A stretch of 64,000 bases of DNA from Moraxella atlantae NBRC 14588 (GTDB taxonomy: Bacteria; Pseudomonadota; Gammaproteobacteria; Pseudomonadales; Moraxellaceae). The stretch spans positions 186,001-250,000 of the forward strand of contig NZ_BCUL01000002.1 in NCBI RefSeq assembly GCF_001591265.1, given 5' to 3'. The translations under genes were made by a program, and so were the position numbers. The notes under the pieces are model-generated. The model was not told the DNA's origin. It worked only from the letters and a program-made list of their open reading frames with translations, and made no database searches. Shown here piece after piece: positions 37,840 through 46,663 of the stretch (its first letter is position 1; every line of letters begins with the position of its first letter).

Positions 37840-38592
37840 ATGGCAAGCGGTAAAAGTCAGTATCTAATCAAGCCGCCTACTTGGTGGCAATTACCGTTTG
37901 CCCCTGCGTTGGTGTGGCAAGGCACCTTGGGTCGCTGCCAACTGTGCCGCCTTAATCCTTGCACCACCATTCAAAAGACAGATCCCCAGACAGACACCCA
38001 TCAGCACTGGTTTAATCGACTTGGTTTTTTGTGCGCTGCGTGTGATGCCAGTGTGGATTGGCAAGCGGCGACGTTTCGGCTTAATCTTGCCAATGGCGAT
38101 ACCATAGACGGCGTTGCCAGCGCGGCGTATACGTATCCGTATGAACGCGTGATGACCCGCTATAAAAATCAACACAACCTAACCCAGCTGCTGCCACTGG
38201 TGCATGCCGTGCGTAAGCTTGCGCCACCGCCCAACTGCCACACCCACAACAGCGTTATTTTGCCCGTACCCACCACGACCAAACGCTTACGTGAGCGAGG
38301 TTTTGATGCGCTTGGTTGGTTAAGCGTCTATTTGAGTTTTCATTGGCAAATCCCGTTGTTTACGGGACTTGCACGTCATGAGCGCAAGCGTCAGCAAGGT
38401 TTAAGCCGTGAGGCGCGGCTAACCAACGTCAAGCAAGCGTTTTATTTTCACGCACGCCCACAAGCGCGGCATGTGATTTTGTTTGATGATGTTGTCACCA
38501 CAGGCGCAACCTTGCAAGCCATCATCGAGGACAATCGCTTAGCCGATGGCAAGTATCGGTTATATGCACGTGGAATTTTGCACGGTGTCTAG
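37840..38592 (+). CDS. comF: ComF family phosphoribosyltransferase-like protein
   Basis: ComF-type proteins are needed for late steps of DNA uptake in naturally competent bacteria. The 250-aa protein has an N-terminal cysteine cluster that may bind zinc (CQLCRLNPC and LCAACD), the family block VMTRYKNQHNLTQLLPLV, VPTTTKRLRERGFDALGWL, and the phosphoribosyl-binding motif VILFDDVVTTGATLQAI. It starts 6 bases after the phospholipase stop, so the two genes are likely co-transcribed. It ends 26 bases before the second mobile element copy. Confidence 0.9.
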   Translation: MASGKSQYLIKPPTWWQLPFAPALVWQGTLGRCQLCRLNPCTTIQKTDPQTDTHQHWFNRLGFLCAACDASVDWQAATFRLNLANGDTIDGVASAAYTYPYERVMTRYKNQHNLTQLLPLVHAVRKLAPPPNCHTHNSVILPVPTTTKRLRERGFDALGWLSVYLSFHWQIPLFTGLARHERKRQQGLSREARLTNVKQAFYFHARPQARHVILFDDVVTTGATLQAIIEDNRLADGKYRLYARGILHGV

Positions 38593-38617
38593 GGCGTGTG
38601 CCTAATTTGTAAGTACT

Positions 38618-38966
38618 TTTTATCATTCGTTGCCGTAAACCTGCGACTTCAGGCAGTGGATATAAGGCAATTGTTAAATGCGATGAGTTTTGCTATACTC
38701 ATCTCACTATATTCAATGTCTTACATTCCACAGTTAAGTTAAGACTAAATTGCGAGTACGCAGTAACTTAACTGGTAAGACGTTTCCAAACACACACTTA
38801 AGCTAATTCGTGTCTATGACAATCCTAACGGTAAGATTAGCTTAAAATAAGAACCTAAGATGTACGGTGTGTCGTACGGGCGGTTGCCATTGTCTTAGGT
38901 TTGCGGTGGGGCTTCACCGTCTTGCAGAAGGAATCCCCTCACTTTAGGGAGGGGAGGAAGTCAAAA
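38618..38966 (+). mobile_element. 349-bp hairpin-rich IS200/IS605-like non-autonomous element, copy 2
   Basis: Same length and orientation as the copy at 2144-2492, with two differences: A at 38655 (G at 2181) and A at 38834 (G at 2360). The second change breaks one pair of the inner hairpin AATCCT/AGGATT, so it is not compensated. It fills nearly all of the gap between the convergent genes comF and lpxH. Flanks are ACTTT on the left and GACGC on the right, unlike those of copy 1, and no target duplication is visible. Confidence 0.75.
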
Positions 38967-38971
38967 GACGC

Positions 38972-39793
38972 TTAGTGCGTAGGGGTAAACCGCCATTCTA
39001 CTAATCGCAAATCGCTATTGACCACCACACCGATCACCGCATGAACAGTTTGGGCATGGTCGCATCGCCAATCGCCTAAGACCATACGGCGTTTGCCATC
39101 GGGTAGTGTGTGCTCAGCAGGGCGGTGGGTGTGCCCGTGCAATAACACATCGGCGTGTTGCAAGGCGTGTCGTACCGCATCGCTATTAACATCCATGATG
39201 TGTTGGGCGGTTTGGGTTTTGGCGTGGTTTTCTTGCTGACTTGAGGTGCGCAAACGCCTGGCAATGCGCTGGCGCTGGGATTTTGGCAAGGCAAGCAGCA
39301 CACGTTTGGTCAGAGGGTTTTGTATCACCGCGCGAAAGCGTTGGTAGCGCGTGTCATCAGTACACAGCGCGTCCCCGTGCTCGATGCGTACGTGTTGTTT
39401 GCCCACGCGCCAGCTATACGGCTCAGTAAGCAGTTGTCCGCCAAATGTCGCGCAAAACCGCTGACCCAGCAAAAAATCGCGATTACCGCGCAGCACCAAT
39501 ACCGCACAACCACGTTGGCTCAGGCGGCGCAAGCGTGCCAACATCGGCGCAAGCCATGCTGCCATCGTAGGTGTGTCTAATAAATCATCGCCCAACCAGG
39601 CGGCAAACCAATCGCCCAATATCCAAAATTGGGCAAGATTTGGCAGCGTCAGTGCGGTGTCAAGCAACGCCAAAAAAGCCTGCATCAGCGCAGGCTCATC
39701 GGGTGCTAAATGCAAATCGCTAACCAACAATGCGGTGATGGCATCGGCGTGCGTGCGCAGCAGAGGGGTCAAAACAGGCAATGCGTTTGCCAT
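38972..39793 (-). CDS. lpxH: UDP-2,3-diacylglucosamine diphosphatase
   Basis: LpxH cleaves UDP-2,3-diacylglucosamine to lipid X in lipid A synthesis and is a calcineurin-like metal phosphatase at the inner membrane. The 273-aa protein shows the metal motifs in order: LLVSDLHLAPDEP, ILGDWFAAWLGDDLL, VLRGNRDFLLG, RIEHGDALCTDD, and LLHGHTHRPAEH. It is somewhat longer than E. coli LpxH (240). ATG at 39793 is chosen over a GTG one codon upstream. Its 3' end is only 6 bases from the mobile element. Confidence 0.94.
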   Translation of the reverse strand: MANALPVLTPLLRTHADAITALLVSDLHLAPDEPALMQAFLALLDTALTLPNLAQFWILGDWFAAWLGDDLLDTPTMAAWLAPMLARLRRLSQRGCAVLVLRGNRDFLLGQRFCATFGGQLLTEPYSWRVGKQHVRIEHGDALCTDDTRYQRFRAVIQNPLTKRVLLALPKSQRQRIARRLRTSSQQENHAKTQTAQHIMDVNSDAVRHALQHADVLLHGHTHRPAEHTLPDGKRRMVLGDWRCDHAQTVHAVIGVVVNSDLRLVEWRFTPTH

Positions 39794-39811
39794 CACAACA
39801 CAGCGATACGC

Positions 39812-40321
39812 TTATTTTTCGATCACACGCGCGTGGGTGATGACAATCGGTGTCTTAGGCACATCACCGTGAAAACCCACCTTGCCAGTCGGTACGCCTT
39901 TGATTTTATTGACCACGTCCATGCCTTCGGTGACTTTACCAAACACCGCATAGCCCCAGCCTTGTGGTGTTTTGCTGGTGTAGTTCAAAAAGCCATTGTC
40001 TTTTACATTGATAAAAAACTGGCTGGTAGCAGAATTTGGGTCACTGGTGCGTGCCATCGCAACCGTACCGATATCATTGGTCAAGCCGTTATCCGCTTCG
40101 TTAGCGATCGGTGCATTGGTGGGTTTTTCACGCATATTTGCGTCCATACCACCGCCTTGAATCATAAAACCATCAATGACACGGTGAAAAATCGTGCCAT
40201 CATAATGCCCAGATTTGACATAATTTAAAAAGTTTTCTACAGTTTTGGGGGCTTTTTCTTGGTTAAGCTCAATCACAATGTTGCCTGCGGTGGTTTCAAG
40301 TTCAACGTATGGCATATCCAT
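39812..40321 (-). CDS. ppiB: Peptidyl-prolyl cis-trans isomerase, cyclophilin type (PpiB)
   Basis: A 169-aa single-domain cyclophilin without signal peptide, so cytoplasmic PpiB rather than PpiA. Active-site blocks are [34 protein letters not shown] and [23 protein letters not shown] lies before the ATG. It is 18 bases upstream of lpxH on the same strand, likely one transcript. Confidence 0.95.
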   Translation of the reverse strand: MDMPYVELETTAGNIVIELNQEKAPKTVENFLNYVKSGHYDGTIFHRVIDGFMIQGGGMDANMREKPTNAPIANEADNGLTNDIGTVAMARTSDPNSATSQFFINVKDNGFLNYTSKTPQGWGYAVFGKVTEGMDVVNKIKGVPTGKVGFHGDVPKTPIVITHARVIEK

Positions 40322-40485
40322 CAGATTTCCTCATTGTTTTCAGTTCAAGTTTTTAAAAAATAAGCGCGCCTAGTTTAGCCAATTTGGTGGCAAAAGTCAT
40401 CTGTGCAATCGTCATGACTGTGTAAACATGGATTGACCAAACAAACAAGCCGACCTCAACGCGTACGGCTAAGCCTTGCTAAACC

Positions 40486-40514
40486 TTACCAAAACCGCCA
40501 AAAGCTGCTAAAAT
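40486..40514 (+). promoter_or_regulatory. Candidate promoter of glnS
   Basis: TTACCA and TAAAAT lie 17 bases apart, and TGC directly before the -10 gives an extended -10 box; it is 54 bases upstream of the glnS ATG. Confidence 0.5.
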
Positions 40515-40568
40515 AGGGCAATTTTTCACAAAATTTTACCATGATATTGTTAACCGTTGGATTTTACC

Positions 40569-42314
40569 ATGTCAAAATCGTCACCAAACGCGCCTGCTGA
40601 TTTGCCCGAAAAAAACGACTTTATCCGTGCCATCGTGCGCGAGGATGTGGCGCAGGGTCGTTATGACGAGATTGTCACGCGCTTTCCGCCCGAGCCAAAC
40701 GGCTATTTGCATTTAGGACATGTAAAGTCAATTTGCTTGAATTTTGGTCTGGCAAACGAGTTTGACGGCTTGTGTAATCTGCGCTTTGATGACACCAACC
40801 CTGAAGCCGAAGAACAAGAATTTGTAGACAATATCAAACAAGATGTTGAGTGGTTGGGCTTTCATTGGGCAGGCGCGCCGCGGTATGCGTCGAGCTATTT
40901 TGAGCAGCTTTATCGCTGGGCGGTGCAGCTAATTGAGCAAGGCGATGCGTATGTGGACTTGCAAACGCCTGAGCAAATTCGCGTCAATCGCGGTAGTTTT
41001 GGACAAGCAGGTATCGACTCACCCTATCGCACTGCCAGTGTTGGCGAGAATTTGGCGCGCTTTGAAGACATGAGGGCAGGTAAATTTGCCAACGGTGCTG
41101 CGGTATTGCGTGCCAAAATTGACATGGCAAGCCCAAACATGAACTTGCGTGACCCTGTGCTGTATCGTGTGTTGCACCGCGAGCACCACCAAACGGGTGA
41201 CACGTGGTGTATTTATCCGATGTATGACTACGCCCATCCGCTATCAGATGCAATTGAGGGCGTGACGCATTCGGTGTGTACGTTGGAGTTTGAAGATCAT
41301 CGCCCGTTTTATGACTGGGTGGTTGATAAAATCGGCTTTGCCAAACCGCCGCATCAATATGAATTTGCGCGGCTCAATGTCAGCCATGTCTTGACCAGTA
41401 AGCGCAAACTAAAGCGTTTGGTAGAAGATGGCTTGGTTAGTGGTTGGGATGACCCACGCATGCCGACGGTTGCAGGCATGCGCCGCCGTGGTTATACGCC
41501 CGAAGGTTTGCGCGATTTTTGTGACCGTGTGGGCGTGAGTAAAGCCGATGGTGTGGTGGACTTTGGTTTGCTTGAATTTAGCCAACGTCAATCGCTTGAG
41601 GACACGGCAGCGCGCGCGATGGCAGTGCTTCATCCGCTCAAAGTGACGATCACCAATTTTGATCAAGCCGTCGCCGATGTCATGACGCTCAAAAAATCCA
41701 GCGTACAGGCTCGCCTTGAAGGTGATGTGCTGTGGCTGACTCAGCCAAAACACCCAAATGCCGAAATCAATGCAGTATTGGGCGATCGTGACATTCCATT
41801 TACCCGTCAAATCGTCATCGATCGCGCAGATTATGAAGTCACGCCGCCTGAAGGCTACAAGCGTCTATCACCCGATAATCGCGAAATCCGCTTGCGTAAC
41901 AGCTACATCATTCATATCGATGAACATCGCACCGATGACGCAGGCAACGTGGTCGAGCTGTTAGCAACCATCGACCCTAAAACTTTGGGCAATAATCCTG
42001 AAGGGCGTAAGGTCAAAGGCGTAATCCATTGGGTGTCTGCCTTGCACGGTGTACCTGCCGAAGTGCGCCTATATGACCAACTATTTACCCAAGAAGACCC
42101 TGCCAAAATCGACATCGATAACTTGGCACAAGAAATCAACCCAGAATCCTTGCGCGTGGTGCAAGCACTGGTTGAGCCATCATTGGCAAATAGCACGGCA
42201 GGTGCGCGTTGGCAATTTGAGCGCGAAGGTTATTTTGTCGCTGACAGCCGCGACCATGCACCCGAGCACCCTGTGTTTAACCGTATCGTGTCTTTAAAAG
42301 ATGGCTTTAAATAA
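40569..42314 (+). CDS. glnS: Glutamine--tRNA ligase
   Basis: GlnS charges tRNA-Gln directly. The protein of about 581 aa is a class I synthetase with FPPEPNGYLHLGHVKSICLN (HIGH motif), RFDDTNPEAEEQEFVDNI, YPMYDYAHPLSDAIEGVTHS and the KMSKS region in LTSKRKLKRLV, followed by the two-barrel anticodon-binding part. ATG at 40569 is preferred to an upstream TTG. Length is close to E. coli GlnS (554). It appears to be a single-gene unit. Confidence 0.96.
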   Translation: MSKSSPNAPADLPEKNDFIRAIVREDVAQGRYDEIVTRFPPEPNGYLHLGHVKSICLNFGLANEFDGLCNLRFDDTNPEAEEQEFVDNIKQDVEWLGFHWAGAPRYASSYFEQLYRWAVQLIEQGDAYVDLQTPEQIRVNRGSFGQAGIDSPYRTASVGENLARFEDMRAGKFANGAAVLRAKIDMASPNMNLRDPVLYRVLHREHHQTGDTWCIYPMYDYAHPLSDAIEGVTHSVCTLEFEDHRPFYDWVVDKIGFAKPPHQYEFARLNVSHVLTSKRKLKRLVEDGLVSGWDDPRMPTVAGMRRRGYTPEGLRDFCDRVGVSKADGVVDFGLLEFSQRQSLEDTAARAMAVLHPLKVTITNFDQAVADVMTLKKSSVQARLEGDVLWLTQPKHPNAEINAVLGDRDIPFTRQIVIDRADYEVTPPEGYKRLSPDNREIRLRNSYIIHIDEHRTDDAGNVVELLATIDPKTLGNNPEGRKVKGVIHWVSALHGVPAEVRLYDQLFTQEDPAKIDIDNLAQEINPESLRVVQALVEPSLANSTAGARWQFEREGYFVADSRDHAPEHPVFNRIVSLKDGFK

Positions 42315-42429
42315 CCGTTGATAAAATCCGTCTTGCATAAAAGATATCTTAAACGTTTGTATCAGTAGGTAATTTTTTTGTAGAACATGGGCAAAATATA
42401 ATTTTTTGTCTATTTTATCAGTGGGCTTG

Positions 42430-42438
42430 TGCTAAAAT
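42430..42438 (+). promoter_or_regulatory. Extended -10 box upstream of the PBP7-like gene
   Basis: TGC followed by TAAAAT, 137 bases ahead of the start codon; no good -35 box. Confidence 0.35.
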
Positions 42439-42574
42439 TCGGCATGTTAAAATTAGTAACAAAACGTTGGCTTTGGTAAAGAAGCGCTGGCATCGGCTAC
42501 AGTGAGCAGTGAAAGCAGCGTGAGTTATTGGGTTGCGTGACAAAGGTTTTAATCAAACATACGTGGTAACAGCT

Positions 42575-43621
42575 ATGAAAACAATTTTGAATCGACTAAT
42601 GGCAGGCGCGTTGTTGGCAGCGTTGTCAATCTCAGCGCAGGCAGATTTGGTGATTCATTCAGGCGGACAAACCAACAGCACAGGGCAAGGGCGTGTGGCA
42701 TGGGGTGGTGAAAACAGCTTGAACAAAGCCCGTGCTATCATGTACAGCCAGCCGACGTACAACACAACCTACAATAGCTACAGCACCGCCAACAGCGGTT
42801 GGAGTGAAGAAGACAATTTTAGCCCAAGTTGGCAAGCGGGTAGCACCCGTGCAACGGGCAACTATTATGCCGCGTCCAAAGGCGCATTGGTCATGGATGC
42901 GTTGAGCGGACAGATTTTATATGAAAAAAACGCCGATATAGCACGCCCCATTGCCTCGATTAGTAAGCTGATGACCGCGATTTTGGTAGCAGAATCGGGC
43001 GCAGACATGAATGAGATGCTGACCGTAGATTCACTGGATTTTAAAACCCCGAAAAAATCAGGCAGCGACCGCCTCAAGGTTGGCGATCAGCTCAACCGCG
43101 CCGAGATGCTGCTGATGATGTTGATGAAATCCGAAAACCCTGCCGCCAAAGCACTGGCGCGCACCGACCCCATGGGCTATGATGCGTTTATTGCGCGGAT
43201 GAACGCCAAAGCGCGCGAGCTTGGGATGACCCAAACCGAATTTTATGACCCATCGGGGCTTGATTCGCGCAACGTTGCCTCGCCGCGTGATCTGGCGCAG
43301 CTGGTGCGTTATGCTTACCAGCACAATCTGGTACGCAGCTTTAGCACCACACCAAACCGTGATTTTTATGTCAATAACTTAAGCTCAGGGTTTCGTAGCA
43401 TCTCGGCACGTAGTACCAACTACATGGTGCGCGATGGCTTGTACAGCTTAGGCTTGTCAAAAACTGGCTACATCCGCGAGGCAGGCAACTGTGTGGTATT
43501 TGAAACCAATGTCGGCAGCCGTCCGACAATCGTGGTTCTCTTGGGCGCGACGGATTCTAAAATGCGTTGGAACGATGCCGAAAACATCATTGCAAATTTA
43601 AGCATGCGTAAATACACATGA
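42575..43621 (+). CDS. pbpG: D-alanyl-D-alanine endopeptidase, penicillin-binding protein 7/8 family
   Basis: A periplasmic low-molecular-weight PBP that cuts peptidoglycan cross-links. The 348-aa protein starts MKTILNRLMAGALLAALSIS with a signal peptide (AQA cleavage region); this ATG replaces a longer open frame. A stretch of S, Y and N follows (about 45-75). The serine-enzyme motifs are all present: SxxK in IASISKLMTAIL, SEN in MKSENPAAKALA and KTG in LSKTGYIREAGN. Together they place it in the S11 peptidase group of PbpG/DacD type. A terminator follows. Confidence 0.88.
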   Translation: MKTILNRLMAGALLAALSISAQADLVIHSGGQTNSTGQGRVAWGGENSLNKARAIMYSQPTYNTTYNSYSTANSGWSEEDNFSPSWQAGSTRATGNYYAASKGALVMDALSGQILYEKNADIARPIASISKLMTAILVAESGADMNEMLTVDSLDFKTPKKSGSDRLKVGDQLNRAEMLLMMLMKSENPAAKALARTDPMGYDAFIARMNAKARELGMTQTEFYDPSGLDSRNVASPRDLAQLVRYAYQHNLVRSFSTTPNRDFYVNNLSSGFRSISARSTNYMVRDGLYSLGLSKTGYIREAGNCVVFETNVGSRPTIVVLLGATDSKMRWNDAENIIANLSMRKYT

Positions 43622-43634
43622 TGACTAACAAAAT

Positions 43635-43667
43635 AAAAAAGCAAGGTGTTTGACCTTGCTTTTTTTG
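43635..43667 (+). terminator. Intrinsic terminator after the PBP7-like gene
   Basis: AAAAAAGCAAGGT pairs with ACCTTGCTTTTTT around GTTTG, followed by T. Confidence 0.88.
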
Positions 43668-43733
43668 TGGCTCAGCGCAATCGCCTGTTTATATGGCATT
43701 GCATTGATATTCAAAAAAATACCCGTAACCTTC

Positions 43734-43829
43734 TTACGCGTCATACCACGTTCCACGTTGTGTGTTCACAAGCACTGCTTTAGAATCGCGTCCCACAAGG
43801 CTAAAGCCGCAAAGTTCTAAAAATGGCAT
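43734..43829 (-). CDS. Possible 31-aa small ORF or gene relic
   Basis: On the minus strand an ATG at 43829 opens a frame reading MPFLELCGFSLVGRDSKAVL and ending RGTWYDA before a stop. The composition looks protein-like, not random, and could be a real small protein or the worn-down end of a lost gene. No good ribosome-binding site is seen. It follows the DksA-type gene on the same strand. Confidence 0.25.
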   Translation of the reverse strand: MPFLELCGFSLVGRDSKAVLVNTQRGTWYDA

Positions 43830-43875
43830 AGCATCATTGCTGCCTTAGCCATTCTTAGAAATTCATTGGGCAAAA

Positions 43876-44199
43876 CTACTGCGCATGCTGCATACAGGTC
43901 GTGGCAAATGGCACAGCCTCCAAACGGCCGTCCTCGATGTCCTCGCCGCACACCACACACACGCCATATTGGTCGTTTTCCAATCGGCGCAAGGCTTGAT
44001 TGACCAACTCTAGATTGTCTTGTGCCTCAACCAACAAATTCTTACGCATATCGTTTTGTTCTGCAACAACAGCTTGGTCTTCCCAGTCTTGTATCATATC
44101 ATCGGCAGGGTGGCGGATATCGTGTTCGATTTTGTCGATGCGGCTTTGGTACTCATCTTTGAGTGCGTTGAGGCGTTCAGCGGCGGCTTGGTAATCCAT
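43876..44199 (-). CDS. TraR/DksA family zinc-finger protein
   Basis: A 107-aa protein with an N-terminal coiled coil (about 1-70, with acidic D residues at its turn: HPADDMIQDWEDQA) and a C-terminal zinc finger. Such proteins reach into the RNA polymerase secondary channel and tune transcription, DksA with ppGpp. The finger reads CVVCGEDIEDGRLEAVPFAT then TCMQH: three cysteines and a histidine where the fourth cysteine is usual. At 107 aa it is shorter than DksA (151) and longer than TraR (73). It is divergent from pgk. Confidence 0.82.
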   Translation of the reverse strand: MDYQAAAERLNALKDEYQSRIDKIEHDIRHPADDMIQDWEDQAVVAEQNDMRKNLLVEAQDNLELVNQALRRLENDQYGVCVVCGEDIEDGRLEAVPFATTCMQHAQ

Positions 44200-44504
44200 G
44201 GCTAATTCCTTAAAACGGGTTAAATGGTTGGCTGGGTTGCCAATGTTATTTGCTCAGCTATTATTTGCCAAAATCCAGCCAATAGCAAGCCTGTGCCAAA
44301 CATTACGCAACAGATCAGCGCAATTACTGGTATATTGAGCCATAAATCTGCTAAACTAGCCAAAACTTTGGCGAGGTTTGTTAGCAAGGTTTTTTATCAA
44401 GGTTTAAAGAGGTATGGCTGATAAGCATTTGCCTGTATTGCCAATTTTATTAAAAATTTTTTTAAAAAACTGAAGTTTTTAGTTAAACACATTTAAGGTG
44501 AACC
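44200..44504. other. Divergent promoter region of dksA-like gene and pgk
   Basis: About 305 bases without a gene. TGC-TAAACT near 44346-44354 resembles the extended -10 boxes seen elsewhere here and may serve pgk; AAGGTG is the pgk ribosome-binding site. Confidence 0.4.
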
Positions 44505-45704
44505 ATGCAGTTTAATCGTTTGCAAGATTTTGACCTAACCGACAAAACCGTACTGATCCGACAAGACCTCAACGTGCCTGTTAAAGACGGCAAAGTCACC
44601 AATAACGCGCGCATTCAAGCCAGCTTGCCAACCATTCGCCAAGCATTGCAACAAGGCGCGGCGGTTATCGTGTGTTCACACCTTGGGCGACCTGACCCTG
44701 CCAATATTGAAGCCAAATATTCTTTGCAGCCTGTTGCCGATTACCTAACCCAAGCACTGGGGCAACCTGTGCGTTTGGTGACCGACTATTTGCAAAATGG
44801 TGTGGATGTGCAGGCAGGCGATGTGGTACTGCTTGAGAATGTGCGCTTTAACGCAGGCGAAAAGAAAAACGATGCCACGCTTGCCAAGCAATACGCCAAT
44901 TTGTGTGACGTGTTTGTTATGGACGCATTTGGCACCGCGCACCGCGCTGAAAGCTCAACCGAAGGCGTGATTCACCAAGCCAATGCGGCATGTGCAGGTC
45001 CTCTGCTAGCGGCAGAATTGGATGCATTGGGTAAAGCCTTGCACAACCCTGCCAAACCGATGTTAGCGATTGTTGGCGGCTCAAAGGTTTCAACCAAACT
45101 GGATGTGCTGACCTCGTTGGCTGATATTTGCGACCAAATCATCGTAGGTGGCGGCATCGCCAACACATTTTTGGCAGCCCAAGGCGTGGATGTCGGGGCA
45201 TCGTTGTATGAAGCCGATATGGTGGAGACCGCGCGCGCCATCATGCAAAAAACCGATGTGTTACTGCCCAAAACCGTTGTTGTGGCGGACAAATCGGCGA
45301 TTGATTTTGACGATTTTATCGGATCATTGGCAAGCGCGCAGGCAATCACCAAATCTGTCGATGAGATCGGCGCAAATGACATGATTTTGGATATCGCGCC
45401 TGACAGCGCCCAGCAAATGGCGCAAGCCGTGCATGACGCCAAAACCATTTTGTGGAATGGTCCAGTGGGCGTATTTGAAGACGACAAGTTTGCCCAAGGT
45501 ACGCAAATTATCGCGCAGGCGGTGGCAGACAGTGCAGGCTTCAGCATTGCTGGTGGCGGTGATACGTTGGCAGCGATTGATAAATTCAAGGTTGCCGATG
45601 GCATCAGTTATACCTCAACAGGTGGTGGCGCGTTTTTAGAATTTGTTGAGGGCAAAACCTTGCCAGCGGTATATGCTTTGAGCGAGCGCTATCAAGGTAA
45701 CTAA
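44505..45704 (+). CDS. pgk: Phosphoglycerate kinase
   Basis: Pgk converts 1,3-bisphosphoglycerate and ADP to 3-phosphoglycerate and ATP. The 399-aa protein has the N-terminal substrate site [20 protein letters not shown] and [23 protein letters not shown], the hinge region, and the nucleotide site [17 protein letters not shown] and [18 protein letters not shown] lies before the ATG. fba lies 960 bases downstream on the same strand, a common glycolysis/gluconeogenesis pairing, with a lipoprotein gene between. Confidence 0.97.
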   Translation: MQFNRLQDFDLTDKTVLIRQDLNVPVKDGKVTNNARIQASLPTIRQALQQGAAVIVCSHLGRPDPANIEAKYSLQPVADYLTQALGQPVRLVTDYLQNGVDVQAGDVVLLENVRFNAGEKKNDATLAKQYANLCDVFVMDAFGTAHRAESSTEGVIHQANAACAGPLLAAELDALGKALHNPAKPMLAIVGGSKVSTKLDVLTSLADICDQIIVGGGIANTFLAAQGVDVGASLYEADMVETARAIMQKTDVLLPKTVVVADKSAIDFDDFIGSLASAQAITKSVDEIGANDMILDIAPDSAQQMAQAVHDAKTILWNGPVGVFEDDKFAQGTQIIAQAVADSAGFSIAGGGDTLAAIDKFKVADGISYTSTGGGAFLEFVEGKTLPAVYALSERYQGN

Positions 45705-46012
45705 AAAAACTAACTCATTGGGCGCGTAATTTTAATCTATATTTTTAGCCGATGTTACTTGCTGCTAGCTTTTTACTAAGCTAGATAGCCAATTGGTAAT
45801 AAAATGTAGTTTAGCTAAGTTTAATGTTGTTTCAGTAGGCTTCTTGCTTTAAACTAGCGTTCACTTTTACAGTCGTGACCGTATAACTGTCTAACTAACT
45901 ATAGCGATAGTTTAATTTAAAAGGTTAAAAAGCCTAAAAGGTTAAAACAAGTTTTGCGCTTTGACTTGAGTAAACGTGCATAAAAAGTGCTGACAAATTA
46001 AGGATATTTGCC
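45705..46012. other. Intergenic region between pgk and lipoprotein gene
   Basis: About 308 AT-rich bases; I see no gene and no clear terminator. It should hold the promoter of the lipoprotein gene. Confidence 0.4.
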
Positions 46013-46441
46013 ATGAAAAAAGTTTTGTTAGGTGCGATGTGTGCCGTGGTTTTGGCAACCAGTGCTTGTAGCGAACGCACAGAACAAGCAGCTGCTAATG
46101 GTAATCCGCAAGCGGCGGCGGATTCAGCGGGTCAGGATATCAAACAAAACACAGCAGAATCTGCTGCGATGGTTGAACAAGCTGGGCAAAACGTAGCCGA
46201 AGCTGCCCAAACAGGGGCGATGGTTGCCACAGGTGCTGCCATGAACGCAGGTGAAGCAATCGCCAGTGTTTCAACCGCAGCGACCGCCGCCACTGCTGAT
46301 GCAGTAGCCACAGGGGCACAAAACGTAGCACAAGGCGCAGAGAACGTTGCAGACAATGCCGCCGCCGCACACGCCGAACACCAAGCGGTAACTGACCCCA
46401 ACCAAAACCCAAATTTGGTGCCAGAAAAACAAAATTACTGA
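46013..46441 (+). CDS. Small alanine-rich lipoprotein
   Basis: A 142-aa protein with signal peptide KKVLLGAMCAVVLATSAC; the cysteine at about residue 19 would be lipidated (the residue at -3 is Thr, which is unusual). The mature part is a long run of A, E, Q, N and T with repeats of the type AEAAQTG/ENVADNAAA and probably forms one long helix, somewhat like late-embryogenesis-type or Lpp-like helices. No family assigned. AAGGAT precedes the ATG, and a terminator follows. Confidence 0.8.
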   Translation: MKKVLLGAMCAVVLATSACSERTEQAAANGNPQAAADSAGQDIKQNTAESAAMVEQAGQNVAEAAQTGAMVATGAAMNAGEAIASVSTAATAATADAVATGAQNVAQGAENVADNAAAAHAEHQAVTDPNQNPNLVPEKQNY

Positions 46442-46454
46442 TTTGATGTGTTAA

Positions 46455-46488
46455 TAAAAGCCCAAACCTAACATAGTTTGGGCTTTTA
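46455..46488 (+). terminator. Terminator after the lipoprotein gene
   Basis: TAAAAGCCCAAAC pairs with GTTTGGGCTTTTA. The T-run is short (four), but the stem is strong. Confidence 0.7.
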
Positions 46489-46563
46489 GTGGTTGGTAGG
46501 GTGGCATGGGTCGTAAGCGGTGTATTGCGCGCTGTGTTTGGCATGGTTTTTGCTGAGCCATTC

Positions 46564-46572
46564 TGCTATACT
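46564..46572 (+). promoter_or_regulatory. Extended -10 box upstream of fba
   Basis: TGC then TATACT, 91 bases before the fba ATG; no clear -35 box. Confidence 0.4.
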
Positions 46573-46663
46573 GGCAGTGATCTAATTCATACGTGATATC
46601 TAAATCACATATCCTCATTGAATAAAATTTTTAATAAGGTTATTTTTTTAAAGAGATGGTTTT

